From NCBI RefSeq assembly GCF_001854325.1, contig NZ_CP017754.1:1116001-1180000 (forward strand): a DNA stretch of 64,000 nucleotides. Direction: 5' to 3'. Below, piece by piece: positions 1 to 10,022 of the stretch; positions within the stretch are counted from its first letter, which is position 1, and the number at the start of each line of letters is the position of its first letter. Both the position numbers and the translations under genes were made by a program. The notes beneath the pieces were generated by a model. The model searched no databases, had not been told where the DNA came from, and worked only from the letters and a program-made list of their open reading frames with translations. Origin of the DNA: Cupriavidus malaysiensis. Lineage in GTDB: Bacteria; Pseudomonadota; Gammaproteobacteria; Burkholderiales; Burkholderiaceae.

Positions 1-1475
1 GCGCCGCGCAGCGCGGCGGCCATCGGCTTCATGCCCGCCTCGATGTGGCGCGAGATGTTCTCCAGCACCACGATGGCATCGTCCACCACGAAGCCGGTGG
101 CGATGGTCAGGGCCATCAGCGACAGGTTGTTCAGGCTGAAGCCGGCCAGGTACATCACGGTGAAGGTGCCGATCAGCGAGACCGGCACCGCCACGCTGGG
201 GATCAGCGTGGCGCGCACATTGCGCAGGAACAGGAAGACCACCATGACGACCAGCGCCACCGAGATCATCAGCGTGTGCTCGACCTCGCGCAGCGAGGCA
301 CGGATGGTGGGGGTGCGGTCCATCATCACGTCCATCTGGATGGCCGCGGGGATCATCTTCTGCAGCTGCGGCAGCACGGCGGTGACGCGGTCGACCGTCT
401 CGATGATGTTGGCGCCCGGCGAGCGGTTGAGCACCAGCAGCACCGAGGGCTTGCCATTGGCCGAGCCAGCGTTGCGGATGTCCTCCACCGAGTCGACGAT
501 GGTCGCCACGTCGGACAGCCGCACCGGCACCGAGAAGGATCTGGGGCCCTTGCCCGCGGCGTTGCCGCCGGTGGCCCCGCTGCTGATGGTGCTGGTGCCG
601 CTGCTGGTGGTGATGGTGGTGATGGTGACGCCGTTGATCGTCTTGGTGCTGACGCCGCCGCCTGCGGTGGCGTTGGCGGTGCTGGCGATCAGCGCGCCGG
701 CCGAGGTCGACGAGTAGGTGCCCGGCGTGGCGTAGCGGATGATCAGCGGTGCGTACTCGGCCGCCGTGCGGGCCTGGTCGTTGGCGTAGACCTGCCAGTT
801 CCTGGCGGCGCTCTCGACCGTGCCGAGCGGGCGGTTGGCGTTGGTGGCGCTGATGGTGTTGCGCACGTCTTCCAGCGCGATGCCGTACTTGTTCAGCGCG
901 TGCGGGTTCAGCTCCACGCGCACCGCCGGCAGCGAGGCGCCGCCCACCGTGACCTGGCCGACGCCCTCGATCTGTGACAGCTTCTGCGCCAGGATGGTGG
1001 ACGCGGCGTCGTAGAGCTGCCCCCGCGTCATGGTCGGCGAGGTCAGGCCGATGATCATGATCGGCGCGTCGGCCGGATTGACCTTGCGGTAGGTCGGGTT
1101 GCTCGGCAGGCTGGTGGGCAGCGTGCCGCGCGCGGCATTGATGGCGGCCTGCACGTCGCGCGCGGCACCGTCGATGTCGCGCGACAGGTCGAACTGCAGC
1201 GTCACGCGGGTCGAGCCGAGCGAGCTCGACGAGGTGATCTCGTTGACGCCGGCGATGGCGCCGAGCGCGCGCTCCAGCGGCGTGGCCACGGTCGCGGCCA
1301 TGGTTTCGGGGCTGGCGCCCGGCAGCGAGGCCGATACCGAGATGGTGGGGAAGTCCACCTGCGGCAGCGGCGACACCGGCAGCATGCGCAGCGCCGCCAG
1401 GCCCGCCAGCAGGATGCCCAGCGTCAGCAGCGCCGTGGCGACCGGGCGGCGGATGAACGGAGCGGACAGGTTCAT
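1..1475 (-). CDS. mdtC: RND efflux permease, MdtC-like (C-terminus beyond window)
   Basis: Inner-membrane proton-driven pump subunit of a tripartite efflux system; the first 491 residues are present. The start begins [17 protein letters not shown], the usual cytoplasmic start and first membrane helix of the HAE1 RND family. The segment [12 protein letters not shown] carries the paired aspartates of the proton relay in helix 4. Its ATG overlaps the stop of the MdtB-like gene (ATGA), so the two are translationally coupled, as in mdtABC operons where MdtB and MdtC form a heterotrimer. Odd feature: a Thr/Ser/Gly-rich insert of about 60 residues (roughly 247-310) in the periplasmic pore domain, absent from the MdtB-like neighbour. 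Substrate is not shown by the sequence. Confidence 0.93.
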   Translation of the reverse strand, partial: MNLSAPFIRRPVATALLTLGILLAGLAALRMLPVSPLPQVDFPTISVSASLPGASPETMAATVATPLERALGAIAGVNEITSSSSLGSTRVTLQFDLSRDIDGAARDVQAAINAARGTLPTSLPSNPTYRKVNPADAPIMIIGLTSPTMTRGQLYDAASTILAQKLSQIEGVGQVTVGGASLPAVRVELNPHALNKYGIALEDVRNTISATNANRPLGTVESAARNWQVYANDQARTAAEYAPLIIRYATPGTYSSTSAGALIASTANATAGGGVSTKTINGVTITTITTSSGTSTISSGATGGNAAGKGPRSFSVPVRLSDVATIVDSVEDIRNAGSANGKPSVLLVLNRSPGANIIETVDRVTAVLPQLQKMIPAAIQMDVMMDRTPTIRASLREVEHTLMISVALVVMVVFLFLRNVRATLIPSVAVPVSLIGTFTVMYLAGFSLNNLSLMALTIATGFVVDDAIVVLENISRHIEAGMKPMAAALRG

Positions 1476-4400
1476 CGCGGCTCCGCCGGTTCGGGCACGC
1501 CGCCGCCCCAGCCACCGTCACCCTCGTCGTCCGGGTTGCCCGGATCGCCGATGTGGCGGCGGCGCCAGGCCGCAAGGCGCGCGGCGATGCGGTCGAAGGC
1601 CAGGTAGATGACCGGCGTGGTGAACAGCGTCAGCACCTGGCTGACCAGCAGGCCGCCCACCATGGTGATGCCCAGCGGCCGGCGCAGCTCCGAGCCGATG
1701 CCGGTGCCCAGCATCAGCGGCACCGCCGCCAGCAGCGCCGCCATGGTCGTCATCAGGATGGGGCGGAAGCGCAGCAGGCAGGCCTGGAAGATGGCATCGC
1801 GCGGCTTCATGCCGCCTTCGCGCTCGGCTTCGAGCGCGAAGTCGATCATCATGATGGCGTTCTTCTTGACGATGCCGATCAGCAGGATGATGCCGATGAT
1901 GGCGATGATGCCGAGGTCCTGGCCCGACACCAGCAGCGCCAGCAGCGCGCCGACCCCGGCCGAGGGCAGCGTCGACAGGATGGTGACCGGGTGGATGGTG
2001 CTTTCGTACAGCACGCCGAGCACGATGTACATGGTCACCACCGCCGCCAGGATCAGCCACAGCGTGTTCGACAGCGAGGCGCGGAAAGCCAGCGCGGCGC
2101 CCTGGAAGTCGGTCTGCATCGAGATCGGCAGGCCGATCTCCTGCTCCACCTTGCTGATCTTGTCCACTGCCGCGCCCAGCGAGGCGCCCGGCGCGAGGTT
2201 GAACGAGATGGTGGAGGAGGGGAACTGGCCCTGGTGGTTGATCGCCAGCGGGCCGGTGCGTTCGCTGATGCGCGCCACCGAGCCGAGCGGCACTTGGCCG
2301 CCCGAGGAGGAGGGCAGGCGCAGCTCGGACAGCGATTGCGGGCCGGTGCGGAACTCGGGCATGGTCTCCAGCACCACGCGGTACTGGTTGGACTGCGTGA
2401 AGATGGTGGACACCAGGCGCTGGCCGTAGGCGCTGTACAGCGCGCTGTCGATCACCGCGGTGGTGATGCCGAAGCGCGCGGCGGCGTCGCGGTCGATCTC
2501 CACGTAGGCGCGCATGCCGTTGTTCTGCAGGTCGCTGGCGACATCGCGCATCTCCGGCTCCTGCTTGAGCCGCTCGACCAGCCGCGGCACCCAGGTGGCC
2601 AGGTTGGCGGGGTCGGGATCCTGCACCGTGAACTGGTACTGCGTGCGCGCCACGCGGTCCTCGATGGTCAGGTCCTGCACCGGCTGCAGGTATAGCGAGA
2701 TGCCGCCCAGCTTCTCGACCGAGGCCTGCAGGCGGCGCGCGATGTCCTCGATGCTGTCGCTGCGCTGGTCCTTGGGCTTCAGGTTGATCAGCATGCGGCC
2801 GGCATTCAGCGTGGCGTTGGTGCCGTCCACGCCGATGAAGGACGACAGGCTCTCCACTGCCGGGTCCTGCAGCACCACCTTGGCCACTGCTTCCTGCTTC
2901 TGCGCCATGGCCGGGAACGAGGTGCTCTGCGAAGCTTCGGTGATGGCCTGGATCACGCCGGTGTCCTGCACCGGGAAGAAGCCCTTGGGCACCGCCAGGT
3001 ACAGCAGCACGGTCAGCACGAGGGTGCCGATGGCCACCAGCAGCGTGCTCTTCTGGCGGTCCAGCACCCACTCGAGCGCGCGGCCGTAGCTGGCGATCAC
3101 GTCGTCGAAGAAGCGGCCGGTGGCGCGGTGGAAGCGCGACAGCTCTTCTTCCGGCACGTGGTACAGCAGGCGCGCGCACATCATCGGCGTCAACGTCAGC
3201 GATACCACCGCCGAGATCAGGATCGACACCGCCAGCGTGATGGCGAATTCGCGGAACAGGCGGCCGACCACGTCGCCCATGAACAGCAGCGGGATCAGCA
3301 CGGCCACCAGCGAGAAGGTCAGCGAGATGATGGTGAAGCCGATCTGCCTGGAGCCCTTGAGGGCCGCCGCCATCGGTTTCTCGCCCTCCTCGATGTAGCG
3401 CATGATGTTCTCGATCATCACGATCGCATCGTCCACCACGAAGCCGGTGGCGATGGTCAGCGCCATCAGTGTCAGGTTATTGATCGAGAAGCCGGCCAGG
3501 TACATCACGCCGAAGGTGCCGACCAGCGACAGCGGCACGGCCACGCCCGGGATGATGGTGGCCGGCACGTTGCGCAGGAAGACGAAGATCACCATCACCA
3601 CCAGCGCCACCGCCAGCAGCAGTTCGAATTCCACGTCGCGCACCGAGGCGCGGATGGTGGTGGTGCGGTCGGTCAGCAGTTGCACGTGCACCGCCGCCGG
3701 CAGGGACTTCTGCAGCTGCGGCAGCAGCGTCTTGATGCGGTCCACCACCTCGATGACGTTGGCGCCGGGCTGGCGCTGGATGTTCATGATGATGGCAGGC
3801 TTGTCGTTGGACCAGGCCGCCAGGCGGGTATTCTCGGCGCCGTCGACGATGTTGGCGACGTCGGTGATGCGGATCGGCGCGCCGTTCTGGTAGCCGACGA
3901 TGATCTGCTTGTATTCGTCGGCCGACTTGAGCTGGTCGTTGGCGTCGATGGTGGAGGCCCGCGCAGGGCCGTCGAAGCTGCCCTTGGAGCCGTTGACGTT
4001 GGCGCTGCCGATGGCCGTGCGCAGGTCGTCGATCGACATGCCGAGCGAGGCCAGCGCGGTCGGGTTGGCCTGCACGCGCACCGCCGGGCGCTGGCCGCCG
4101 CTGAGCGTGACCAGGCCGACGCCCTGCACCTGCGAGATCTTCTGCGCCACGCGCGTGTCGACCATGTCCTGCAGCTTGGGCAGCGGCAGGGTGTCGGAGG
4201 TGATGCCCAGCGTCAGGATCGGCGCGTCGGCCGGGTTGACCTTGCTGTAGACCGGCGGCATCGGCAGGTCGGCCGGCAGCAGGTTGCCGCCGGCGTTGAT
4301 GGCCGCCTGCACCTCCTGCTCGGCCACGTCGAGCGACAGCGTCAGCTCGAACTGCAGCGTGATCACCGAGGCGCCGCCCGAGGAGGTCGACGACATCTGC

Positions 4401-4633
4401 TTGAGGCCCGGCATCTGGCCGAACTGGCGCTCCAGCGGGGCCGTGATCGACGAGGTCATCACGTCGGGGCTGGCACCGGGGTAGAGCGTGGTGACCTGGA
4501 TGGTCGGGTAGTCCACCTCGGGCAGCGCCGACAGCGGCAGCAGCTTGAAGGCCACCAGGCCGGACAGCAGGATGGCGAGCATCAGCAGCGCGGTGGCCAC
4601 CGGTCGCTCGATGAACAGGCGTGACGGGTTCAT
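1472..4633 (-). CDS. mdtB: RND efflux permease, MdtB-like
   Basis: Full-length 1053-residue RND transporter, typical length for MdtB (about 1040). It starts [19 protein letters not shown] and has the [12 protein letters not shown] proton-relay motif in helix 4 near residue 400, and the second half repeats the porter-domain and helix pattern ([15 protein letters not shown]). It works with the membrane fusion protein encoded 9 bp upstream and with the MdtC-like protein encoded downstream through an ATGA overlap. An outer-membrane TolC-type partner is not in the window to this side, though it could follow mdtC beyond the edge. The family exports drugs, bile salts or novobiocin-like compounds; the true substrate cannot be told from sequence. 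Confidence 0.95.
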   Translation of the reverse strand: MNPSRLFIERPVATALLMLAILLSGLVAFKLLPLSALPEVDYPTIQVTTLYPGASPDVMTSSITAPLERQFGQMPGLKQMSSTSSGGASVITLQFELTLSLDVAEQEVQAAINAGGNLLPADLPMPPVYSKVNPADAPILTLGITSDTLPLPKLQDMVDTRVAQKISQVQGVGLVTLSGGQRPAVRVQANPTALASLGMSIDDLRTAIGSANVNGSKGSFDGPARASTIDANDQLKSADEYKQIIVGYQNGAPIRITDVANIVDGAENTRLAAWSNDKPAIIMNIQRQPGANVIEVVDRIKTLLPQLQKSLPAAVHVQLLTDRTTTIRASVRDVEFELLLAVALVVMVIFVFLRNVPATIIPGVAVPLSLVGTFGVMYLAGFSINNLTLMALTIATGFVVDDAIVMIENIMRYIEEGEKPMAAALKGSRQIGFTIISLTFSLVAVLIPLLFMGDVVGRLFREFAITLAVSILISAVVSLTLTPMMCARLLYHVPEEELSRFHRATGRFFDDVIASYGRALEWVLDRQKSTLLVAIGTLVLTVLLYLAVPKGFFPVQDTGVIQAITEASQSTSFPAMAQKQEAVAKVVLQDPAVESLSSFIGVDGTNATLNAGRMLINLKPKDQRSDSIEDIARRLQASVEKLGGISLYLQPVQDLTIEDRVARTQYQFTVQDPDPANLATWVPRLVERLKQEPEMRDVASDLQNNGMRAYVEIDRDAAARFGITTAVIDSALYSAYGQRLVSTIFTQSNQYRVVLETMPEFRTGPQSLSELRLPSSSGGQVPLGSVARISERTGPLAINHQGQFPSSTISFNLAPGASLGAAVDKISKVEQEIGLPISMQTDFQGAALAFRASLSNTLWLILAAVVTMYIVLGVLYESTIHPVTILSTLPSAGVGALLALLVSGQDLGIIAIIGIILLIGIVKKNAIMMIDFALEAEREGGMKPRDAIFQACLLRFRPILMTTMAALLAAVPLMLGTGIGSELRRPLGITMVGGLLVSQVLTLFTTPVIYLAFDRIAARLAAWRRRHIGDPGNPDDEGDGGWGGGVPEPAEPR

Positions 4634-4642
4634 GCGCGGTCC

Positions 4643-6130
4643 TTACTGTCGGGCCGGCGCCGCGCCGCCGTGCGGGGCGGCGGCCGCGGCGGATGCACCG
4701 GAGGCCCCGTCGCCGCCGCGGCGGCGGCGCTCGGCACCGCCCGTACCAGCCGCCGCGCCCGCGCTGGCATCGCCCGCGCTGGCACCGCCTGCGCTGGCGC
4801 CGCTGGCGCCCTCGCGGCGATGGCGCCGCCCGCGCGGCTGGCTGGCCGGCACCAGCTCGGCGGCGCGCGCCGCCGGGTCGACCGTCTCCACCGTCATGCC
4901 GTCCTTGAGCCGGTCGGCGCCGTCGACCACCACGCGCTGGCCCGGCTGCAGGCCCTTGGAGACCGAGACGTGATTGTCGTCGCCCGGGCCCAGCGTGACC
5001 GGCTGCGACTTGACCTGGCTGTTGCCGTCCACCACGTAGACGAAGGTGCCCTGCTGGCCGCGCTGCACGGCGGCCACCGGGATCACGGTAGCGTCTTGCA
5101 AGGTGTCGACGCGCGTGCGCACGTTGACGAACTGGTTGGGGAACAGCATGCCGTCGGCATTGGGGAAGATGGCCTTGAGCTTGACCGTGCCGGTGGTGGT
5201 GTCGATCTGGTTGTCGGTGGTCAGCAGTTCGCCCTCGGCCAGCTTGTTGCGGGCCTGGCGGTCGAAGGCCACCACCGGCAGCTTCTCGCCGGCGTTCAGG
5301 CGCCGCAGCACGGTCGGCAGGTTGTCCTCTGGAATGGTGTAGAGCACGGCGATCGGCGCGACCTGGGTGATCAGCGCGATGCCGTTGGTGTCGCTGGGGC
5401 TGACGATATTGCCGGGATCGACCTGGCGCAGGCCGATGCGGCCCGATACCGGCGCCAGGATGCGCGTGTAGCCGAGTTGCAGGCGGGCACTGTCCACATT
5501 GCCCTGGTCGGTCTTGACCGTGCCCTCGTACTGGCGCACCAGCGCGTCCTGGGTGTCGGCCTGCTGCTTGGAGACCGAATCCTGGGCCAGCAGGGTGCGG
5601 TAGCGCTGCTGGTCCAGGCGCGCGTTGTCGAGCAGCGCGCGGTCGCGCGCCAGCGTGCCCACGGCCTGGTCGAGCGTGGCCTGGAAGGGGCGCGGGTCGA
5701 TCTCGGCCAGCACGTCGCCGGCCTTGACCATCTGTCCTTCCTTGAACAGGACGCGCAGCATCGGGCCCGAGACCTGGACATGGACGGTCACGTTGGCCAC
5801 CGGTGTGACGTTGCCGAGGCCGTTCAGCACCACCGGCATGTCGCGCTGCAGCACGCGGCTGACCACCACCGGAGAGCGCGGCATACCGCCCGGGCCCCCC
5901 GGGCCGCCGGGACCACCGCGGCCGCCCGGCGCGCCGCGCCCCGCCGGGGCCGAGGCGCCGGCGGCGGCATCGGCGCTCTGGCCGGCACGGTGCTTGGCCC
6001 AGTACCAGCCGCCTGCCGCCAGCGCGGCCAGCACCACGACGGCGATCAGCTTGCGGCGGGGCGAGCGCGCGCGCTGCCCGGTGGCTGCCGGAGGCGGATT
6101 GAGCGACGGGTCTTGTTCAGGTTGAGCCAT
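4643..6130 (-). CDS. mdtA: RND periplasmic adaptor (membrane fusion protein), MdtA-like
   Basis: Periplasmic adaptor of 495 residues linking the RND pump to an outer-membrane channel. The start MAQPEQDP was chosen because it directly precedes a charged stretch (SPRRK) and a membrane anchor (LIAVVVLAALAAGGWYWA); upstream in-frame codons translate to non-conserved sequence. The order is anchor, a collagen-like Gly/Pro-rich stretch (GGPGGPGGPGG), the lipoyl/barrel-sandwich halves (VLAEIDPRPFQATLDQA and LGYTRILAPVSGRIG), then the beta-barrel. The last 60 or so residues are an Ala/Gly/Ser and Arg-rich tail beyond the conserved fold. First gene of the operon, divergent from a two-component system that may control it. 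Confidence 0.93.
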   Translation of the reverse strand: MAQPEQDPSLNPPPAATGQRARSPRRKLIAVVVLAALAAGGWYWAKHRAGQSADAAAGASAPAGRGAPGGRGGPGGPGGPGGMPRSPVVVSRVLQRDMPVVLNGLGNVTPVANVTVHVQVSGPMLRVLFKEGQMVKAGDVLAEIDPRPFQATLDQAVGTLARDRALLDNARLDQQRYRTLLAQDSVSKQQADTQDALVRQYEGTVKTDQGNVDSARLQLGYTRILAPVSGRIGLRQVDPGNIVSPSDTNGIALITQVAPIAVLYTIPEDNLPTVLRRLNAGEKLPVVAFDRQARNKLAEGELLTTDNQIDTTTGTVKLKAIFPNADGMLFPNQFVNVRTRVDTLQDATVIPVAAVQRGQQGTFVYVVDGNSQVKSQPVTLGPGDDNHVSVSKGLQPGQRVVVDGADRLKDGMTVETVDPAARAAELVPASQPRGRRHRREGASGASAGGASAGDASAGAAAGTGGAERRRRGGDGASGASAAAAAPHGGAAPARQ

Positions 6131-6475
6131 GTCTGGGATCCAGGGGGCGACGCGCTGCGCGCATCGGCACGGGTTCGAAGAAGGAGGAAGCGGCAGTATG
6201 CCGTAACGCAATGGCAGACCGGCCGGACGGACGGTCCGGCCCATGGGGTCTGCGCGCATGTGCCGCATCGACGCTTCGCGGTTGGGGTCGGAAGGGGCCG
6301 GGTGTCAGGCGCGGCTGGGCGGCATCGGATATAGCGCTAGCATAATGTGCGGACCCGGGCGCATGTATTTCGAACTCTGAGGCAAATATTACAGACGATT
6401 ACGCGCAGCCCGGGGGTGTAATGTGCGGAAACAAAAGCAACATCCCGTGCCGAGCAGTCTGATTATCATGTGCCT
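6131..6475. promoter_or_regulatory. Divergent promoter region between efflux operon and two-component genes
   Basis: This 345-bp gap separates the efflux operon (leftward) from the response regulator gene (rightward). It contains a direct repeat ATTAC-N5-ATTAC at 6388-6402, the 10-bp phasing typical of OmpR-family binding sites, followed by an inverted GTAAT at 6418-6422. An 11-bp word TAATGTGCGGA occurs twice, at 6343-6353 and 6419-6429. I infer that the adjacent regulator binds here and controls both directions; no clear sigma-70 hexamers stand out. Confidence 0.5.
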
Positions 6476-7207
6476 ATGCGAGCCACCCAGCCTACCCAGA
6501 TCCTGGTCGTCGACGACGATCCCGAACTGCGCGACCTGCTGCGCGAATACCTGAGCCAGCAAGGATTCGCCGTATCCGTGCTGCACGATGGAGACGGGCT
6601 TGCGGCCCGGCTCGAGCGCGAGCGGCCCGCGCTGATCGTGCTCGACCTGATGATGCCGAAGACCGACGGCCTCACCGCGCTGCGCAACCTGCGCGCCAAG
6701 AACGACGACATCCCGGTGATCCTGCTGACCGCGCGCAGCGACGAGATCGATCGCATCGTAGGGCTGGAGATCGGTGCCGACGATTATCTCGGCAAGCCGT
6801 TCTCCCCGCGCGAACTGCTGGCCCGCATCAACGCGGTGCTGCGCCGCAAGCTGCCGCGGCCCGCGGCGGCGCCGGAGGACCGCGAATCGATCGGCTTCGG
6901 CCCCTTCCGCGTCAATTTCCGCCAGCGCTCGCTGGCGCGCGGCAGCGAGGACGTGGCGATCAGCGACACCGAGTTCGCGCTGTTGAAGCTGCTGCTGATG
7001 CATCCGCTCGAAGTGATGTCGCGTGAACGCATCGTCGAGTCGATGTACGGCACCGCCAGCGGCATCAGCGACCGTGGCATCGACGTGCAGATCTGGCGGC
7101 TGCGCCGCCTGCTCGACGAGGATGCCCAGCGCCCGCGCTATATCCAGACGGTGCGCGGGCGCGGCTATACCTTTGTTCCGGACGAGGCCGATCCCGGCAC
7201 GCAATGA
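6476..7207 (+). CDS. OmpR-family response regulator
   Basis: Two-domain DNA-binding response regulator, 243 residues. The receiver domain shows the acidic pocket VVDDD (Asp13-15), the phosphoacceptor Asp57 in LDLMMPKTDG, Thr85 and Lys107 in GKPF. The C-terminal winged helix ends RPRYIQTVRGRGYTF, the classic OmpR/PhoB signature. A GTG at 6470 (two codons upstream) is an alternative start; the ATG at 6476 is preferred only for codon type, and no strong ribosome site is seen for either. Its stop overlaps the ATG of the sensor kinase gene. Sequence is in the OmpR/RstA range, but the signal cannot be read from it. Probably governs the divergent efflux operon. Confidence 0.95.
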   Translation: MRATQPTQILVVDDDPELRDLLREYLSQQGFAVSVLHDGDGLAARLERERPALIVLDLMMPKTDGLTALRNLRAKNDDIPVILLTARSDEIDRIVGLEIGADDYLGKPFSPRELLARINAVLRRKLPRPAAAPEDRESIGFGPFRVNFRQRSLARGSEDVAISDTEFALLKLLLMHPLEVMSRERIVESMYGTASGISDRGIDVQIWRLRRLLDEDAQRPRYIQTVRGRGYTFVPDEADPGTQ

Positions 7208-8487
7208 AGTTACGCATCGACACGCTTTTCGGCCGCATGGCGCTGCTGATCGCCGCCGTGCTGGTGATCAGCCATTTCTCCTGGCTGGCCATCCTGCGCA
7301 TGGATCGGCGCCAGCAGCAGGTGGACTATTCGGTCGAACAGATGCTGTTCCAGCTCAACAGCATCGAGCACGCCCTGGACGCCAGGCCGCCGCTGCCGCT
7401 GCCCAGCCTGGTCGAGGTGGCCGGCTCGGCCAGCGCGGCCGAGCATGCCACCGCCCCCAAGGGCGGGCGCTCGCGCCGGCTGGTCGAACAGTTCTCGCGC
7501 CGCCTGCCGGCCGGAACCCAGTTGCGCGTCGAGGAGGAGAGCACGCCGCGCCTGTGGATCAAGCTGCCGACACGGCACGAGTGGATCGCCATGCCGATGC
7601 TGTGGGTGGTCAATCCGCCGCCCGACAACCGGCTGGTGCCGGGTGTGATCCTGGTGGTGGGCGTGGCCATGGTGTTCGCCCTGCTGGTCGCCTGGCAGAT
7701 CCAGCGGCCGGTGCGCGACATGGCCGGGGCCGCCGAGCGCCTGGCGCGCCAGCAGGGCGGGGTCCAGCCGCTGCGCGAGCGCGGGCCGCACGAACTGCGC
7801 CAGCTGATCCAGCGCTTCAACCAGATGGTGTCCGACCTGGCGCGCATCGACCAGGAGCGCAATACCATGCTGGCGGGCATCGCCCATGACCTCAAGACGC
7901 CGCTGGCGCGCCTGCGCCTGCGCGCGGAAATGCTGTCCGATCCGAAGGCGGCGGCCGGCGTCACGCGTGACGTGGAGTCGATGTCGGCCATCGTCGAACA
8001 ATTTCTCACCTTCGCGCAGAGCGGCGAGCCGGCGGCGCGCCCGGTGCCGGTGGACAAGCGCATGACCGAGCTGGCCGCCTCGCTGTCCGAGCAGGACCGC
8101 CCGGTGGAACTGGCACTGGCGGCCGGCGAAGGCTTCCGCCTGATCGCCACCCAGCTCGACCGCATCGTCGGCAACCTCGTCGACAACGCCTATGCCTACG
8201 GCCTGCCGCCAGTGCGCATCGCCACCCAGCGGCAGGCCGACGGCTGGCACCTGATCGTCGAAGACAGCGGGCCGGGCATCCCGACCGACGCCGTCGAGCG
8301 CGTCACCCTGCCTTTCGTGCGCCTCGATCCCGCGCGCGGCGGCAATGCCCACTCGGGGCTGGGCCTCGCCATCGTCGACCGGCTGGTGCGGCAATCCGGC
8401 GGCAAGCTGGCCTTACGCAACCGGCCCGAAGGCGGGCTGATGGTGGAGATGGTGTTTCCGTTCGCGCCGGTGGCGCAGGCGGCCTGA
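7204..8487 (+). CDS. Sensor histidine kinase, EnvZ/RstB-like
   Basis: Membrane histidine kinase of 427 residues that pairs with the overlapping regulator (ATGA junction). It has an N-terminal membrane helix (about 13-28), a periplasmic loop of about 110 residues, and a second helix near VPGVILVVGVAMVFALLVA. A HAMP linker follows, then the H-box GIAHDLKTPL with His228 as the likely phosphorylation site. The ATPase domain has N (LVDNAYAYG), G1 (VEDSGPGIP) and G2 (HSGLGLAIVDRL) boxes. The architecture fits the EnvZ class. The small periplasmic loop suggests direct sensing of an envelope condition or use of a partner. Confidence 0.95.
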   Translation: MKLRIDTLFGRMALLIAAVLVISHFSWLAILRMDRRQQQVDYSVEQMLFQLNSIEHALDARPPLPLPSLVEVAGSASAAEHATAPKGGRSRRLVEQFSRRLPAGTQLRVEEESTPRLWIKLPTRHEWIAMPMLWVVNPPPDNRLVPGVILVVGVAMVFALLVAWQIQRPVRDMAGAAERLARQQGGVQPLRERGPHELRQLIQRFNQMVSDLARIDQERNTMLAGIAHDLKTPLARLRLRAEMLSDPKAAAGVTRDVESMSAIVEQFLTFAQSGEPAARPVPVDKRMTELAASLSEQDRPVELALAAGEGFRLIATQLDRIVGNLVDNAYAYGLPPVRIATQRQADGWHLIVEDSGPGIPTDAVERVTLPFVRLDPARGGNAHSGLGLAIVDRLVRQSGGKLALRNRPEGGLMVEMVFPFAPVAQAA

Positions 8488-8568
8488 GGCGTAGGGGAGG
8501 GGGCTGGCTGGGGCTGGCCGCCAGCGGCTTCGACCGGCGCAGTGAGGTTTCTCTCGCGTAGGTTCGCG

Positions 8569-8615
8569 CCCCTCTCCCGCAAGCGGGAGAGGGGCCGGGG
8601 GAGAGGGCAGGCGCC
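8569..8615. repeat. GC-rich mosaic repeat, module A only
   Basis: A perfect 12-bp inverted repeat, CCCCTCTCCCGC (8569-8580) with GCGGGAGAGGGG (8583-8594), is followed by a conserved tail ending GAGAGGGCAGGCGCC. The same module occurs at about 49479 and, reversed, at about 59841-59883. It lies between the convergent ends of the sensor kinase gene and plsY, where it could act as a bidirectional stem-loop, although there is no T tract. Confidence 0.8.
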
Positions 8616-8643
8616 CGCAATCCGCCGGCGCCTTCCCCCCCGA

Positions 8644-9255
8644 TCACTGCGCCTTCTTCTTCTCCCCGATGCGGCTTTCCTTGCCCGCCAGCAGCTTGGC
8701 GATGTTCTGCCGGTGCCGCACGATCAGCAGCACGGCGATCAGCAGCACGGCGCCGGCCGTGACGTCGGTGCCGAACATCAGCACATAGAAGAAGGGCGCG
8801 AACACCGCCGCGATCAGCGCGGCCAGCGAGGAGTAGCGGAAGAAGAAGGCGATCAGCAGCCAGGTCGCCAGCGTGCCAGCGCCCAGCAGCGGATGGATGG
8901 CGAACAGGATGCCGGCCGCGGTGGCCACGCCCTTGCCGCCGGCGAAACGGAAGAAGACGGGGAACAGGTGGCCGAGGAACACCGCGCCCGCGACCAGCGC
9001 GACGCCGGTCTCGTCGACGCCGTAGGCGGGGCCGAACTTCTGCGCCAGCCAGACCGCGACCCAGCCCTTGAGGGCGTCGCCCAGCAGCGTCAGCACGGCG
9101 GCCTTCTTGCTGCCCGAGCGCAGCACATTGGTGGCGCCGGGATTGCCGGAGCCGTAGGTATGCGGGTCCGGCAGGCCCATCGCCTTGCTGACGACGACGG
9201 CAAAGGAAATCGAACCGATCAGGTAGGCGGCGAGGGCGAAGAGCAGGTTGGCCAT
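8644..9255 (-). CDS. plsY: Glycerol-3-phosphate acyltransferase PlsY
   Basis: Integral membrane enzyme of 203 residues that transfers the acyl group from acyl-phosphate to glycerol-3-phosphate, making lysophosphatidate, the first step of phospholipid synthesis in most bacteria. The signature [13 protein letters not shown] (near residues 35-47) is the conserved glycine-rich loop, and [12 protein letters not shown] is the second active-site loop. Several hydrophobic segments span the protein, matching the multi-pass PlsY fold. The start [18 protein letters not shown] gives the usual length; a longer in-frame extension upstream is not conserved in character. The Lys/Glu-rich C-terminus is cytosolic. 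Confidence 0.95.
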   Translation of the reverse strand: MANLLFALAAYLIGSISFAVVVSKAMGLPDPHTYGSGNPGATNVLRSGSKKAAVLTLLGDALKGWVAVWLAQKFGPAYGVDETGVALVAGAVFLGHLFPVFFRFAGGKGVATAAGILFAIHPLLGAGTLATWLLIAFFFRYSSLAALIAAVFAPFFYVLMFGTDVTAGAVLLIAVLLIVRHRQNIAKLLAGKESRIGEKKKAQ

Positions 9256-9340
9256 GTGGGGAGTCTGTGCTGAAGCTGGGCGCGATTGTAGCGCGGCGGG
9301 AAGCACGGCAAGGCCGGCGCGGTCTTGGTGACTTCCCTTA

Positions 9341-9395
9341 GCCGCGTTTCAGCCGCGCTCCAACCGCGCTCCAACCGCGCTCCAACCGCGTTTCC
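9341..9395. repeat. Five 11-bp direct repeats
   Basis: Five adjacent 11-bp units read GCCGCGTTTCA, GCCGCGCTCCA, ACCGCGCTCCA, ACCGCGCTCCA and ACCGCGTTTCC. They lie between ybaK (stop at 9431) and plsY (start at 9255), both leftward, inside the region that would hold the plsY promoter. The function is unknown; the array could be a slippage-prone tract or a set of phased binding sites (one unit per helical turn). Confidence 0.8.
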
Positions 9396-9430
9396 TCCGG
9401 GCGAAACGGGGGTGCTGCGGCCGGCCGTGC

Positions 9431-9925
9431 TCAGCCGTCCAGCAGCGCGCACTGCACAGGCGTCGCGCCCAGCAGGCCGGTCAGCGCGGCCGGGGCCAGG
9501 CTGACCAGGTAGCCGCGCTTGCCGCCGTTGATGTAGATGCGTTCGAGCTCGAGCACGCTGGCTTCCACGTAGACCGGCATGCGCTTGCGCGTGCCGAAGG
9601 GCGAGGTGCCGCCCACCAGGTAGCCGCTGTGGCGCTGCGCCACCTCGGGCTTGCATGGCTGCACGCTCTTGCAGCCGATCTGCCGCGCCAGGTTCTTGGT
9701 GGAGACCGAGCAGTCGCCGTGCATCAGCACCACCAGCGGCTGCGCGCGCTCGTCCTCCATGATCAGGGTTTTGACCACATCGTGCTCGGGTACGCCGAGC
9801 TGGCGCGCGGACTCGCCGGTGCCGCCGTGGTCGACGTAGTCGTAGACGTGCTCGCCGAAGGCGATGCGGTGCTGGCGCAGCATCTGCGTGGCCGGCGTTT
9901 CGGAAACGTGCTTGTTCTTGCTCAT
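9431..9925 (-). CDS. ybaK: Cys-tRNA(Pro)/Cys-tRNA(Cys) deacylase YbaK
   Basis: A 164-residue trans-editing enzyme of the YbaK/EbsC family that hydrolyses Cys-tRNA(Pro) formed by mistake. The protein begins MSKNKHVSETPATQMLRQH and contains the family core DVVKTLIMED, the lysine-bearing substrate loop, and VGGTSPFGTRKRMPVYVE, the conserved GG-S-P-G strip of the active site. Length is typical (about 155-165). The start at 9925 was chosen because the upstream in-frame extension is Arg/Pro-rich and shows no family similarity. It is a stand-alone housekeeping gene between plsY and a transport-receptor gene on the same strand. Confidence 0.93.
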   Translation of the reverse strand: MSKNKHVSETPATQMLRQHRIAFGEHVYDYVDHGGTGESARQLGVPEHDVVKTLIMEDERAQPLVVLMHGDCSVSTKNLARQIGCKSVQPCKPEVAQRHSGYLVGGTSPFGTRKRMPVYVEASVLELERIYINGGKRGYLVSLAPAALTGLLGATPVQCALLDG

Positions 9926-10022
9926 GGTGCGGTGGGCTGCCCGATCGCGAGAAGGATACACGAGGCGGGCCCGGTGCTCGCGGCCGGTGCTCGCGGCCGG
10001 CGATCGTCGGCCGCCCGCCGCC

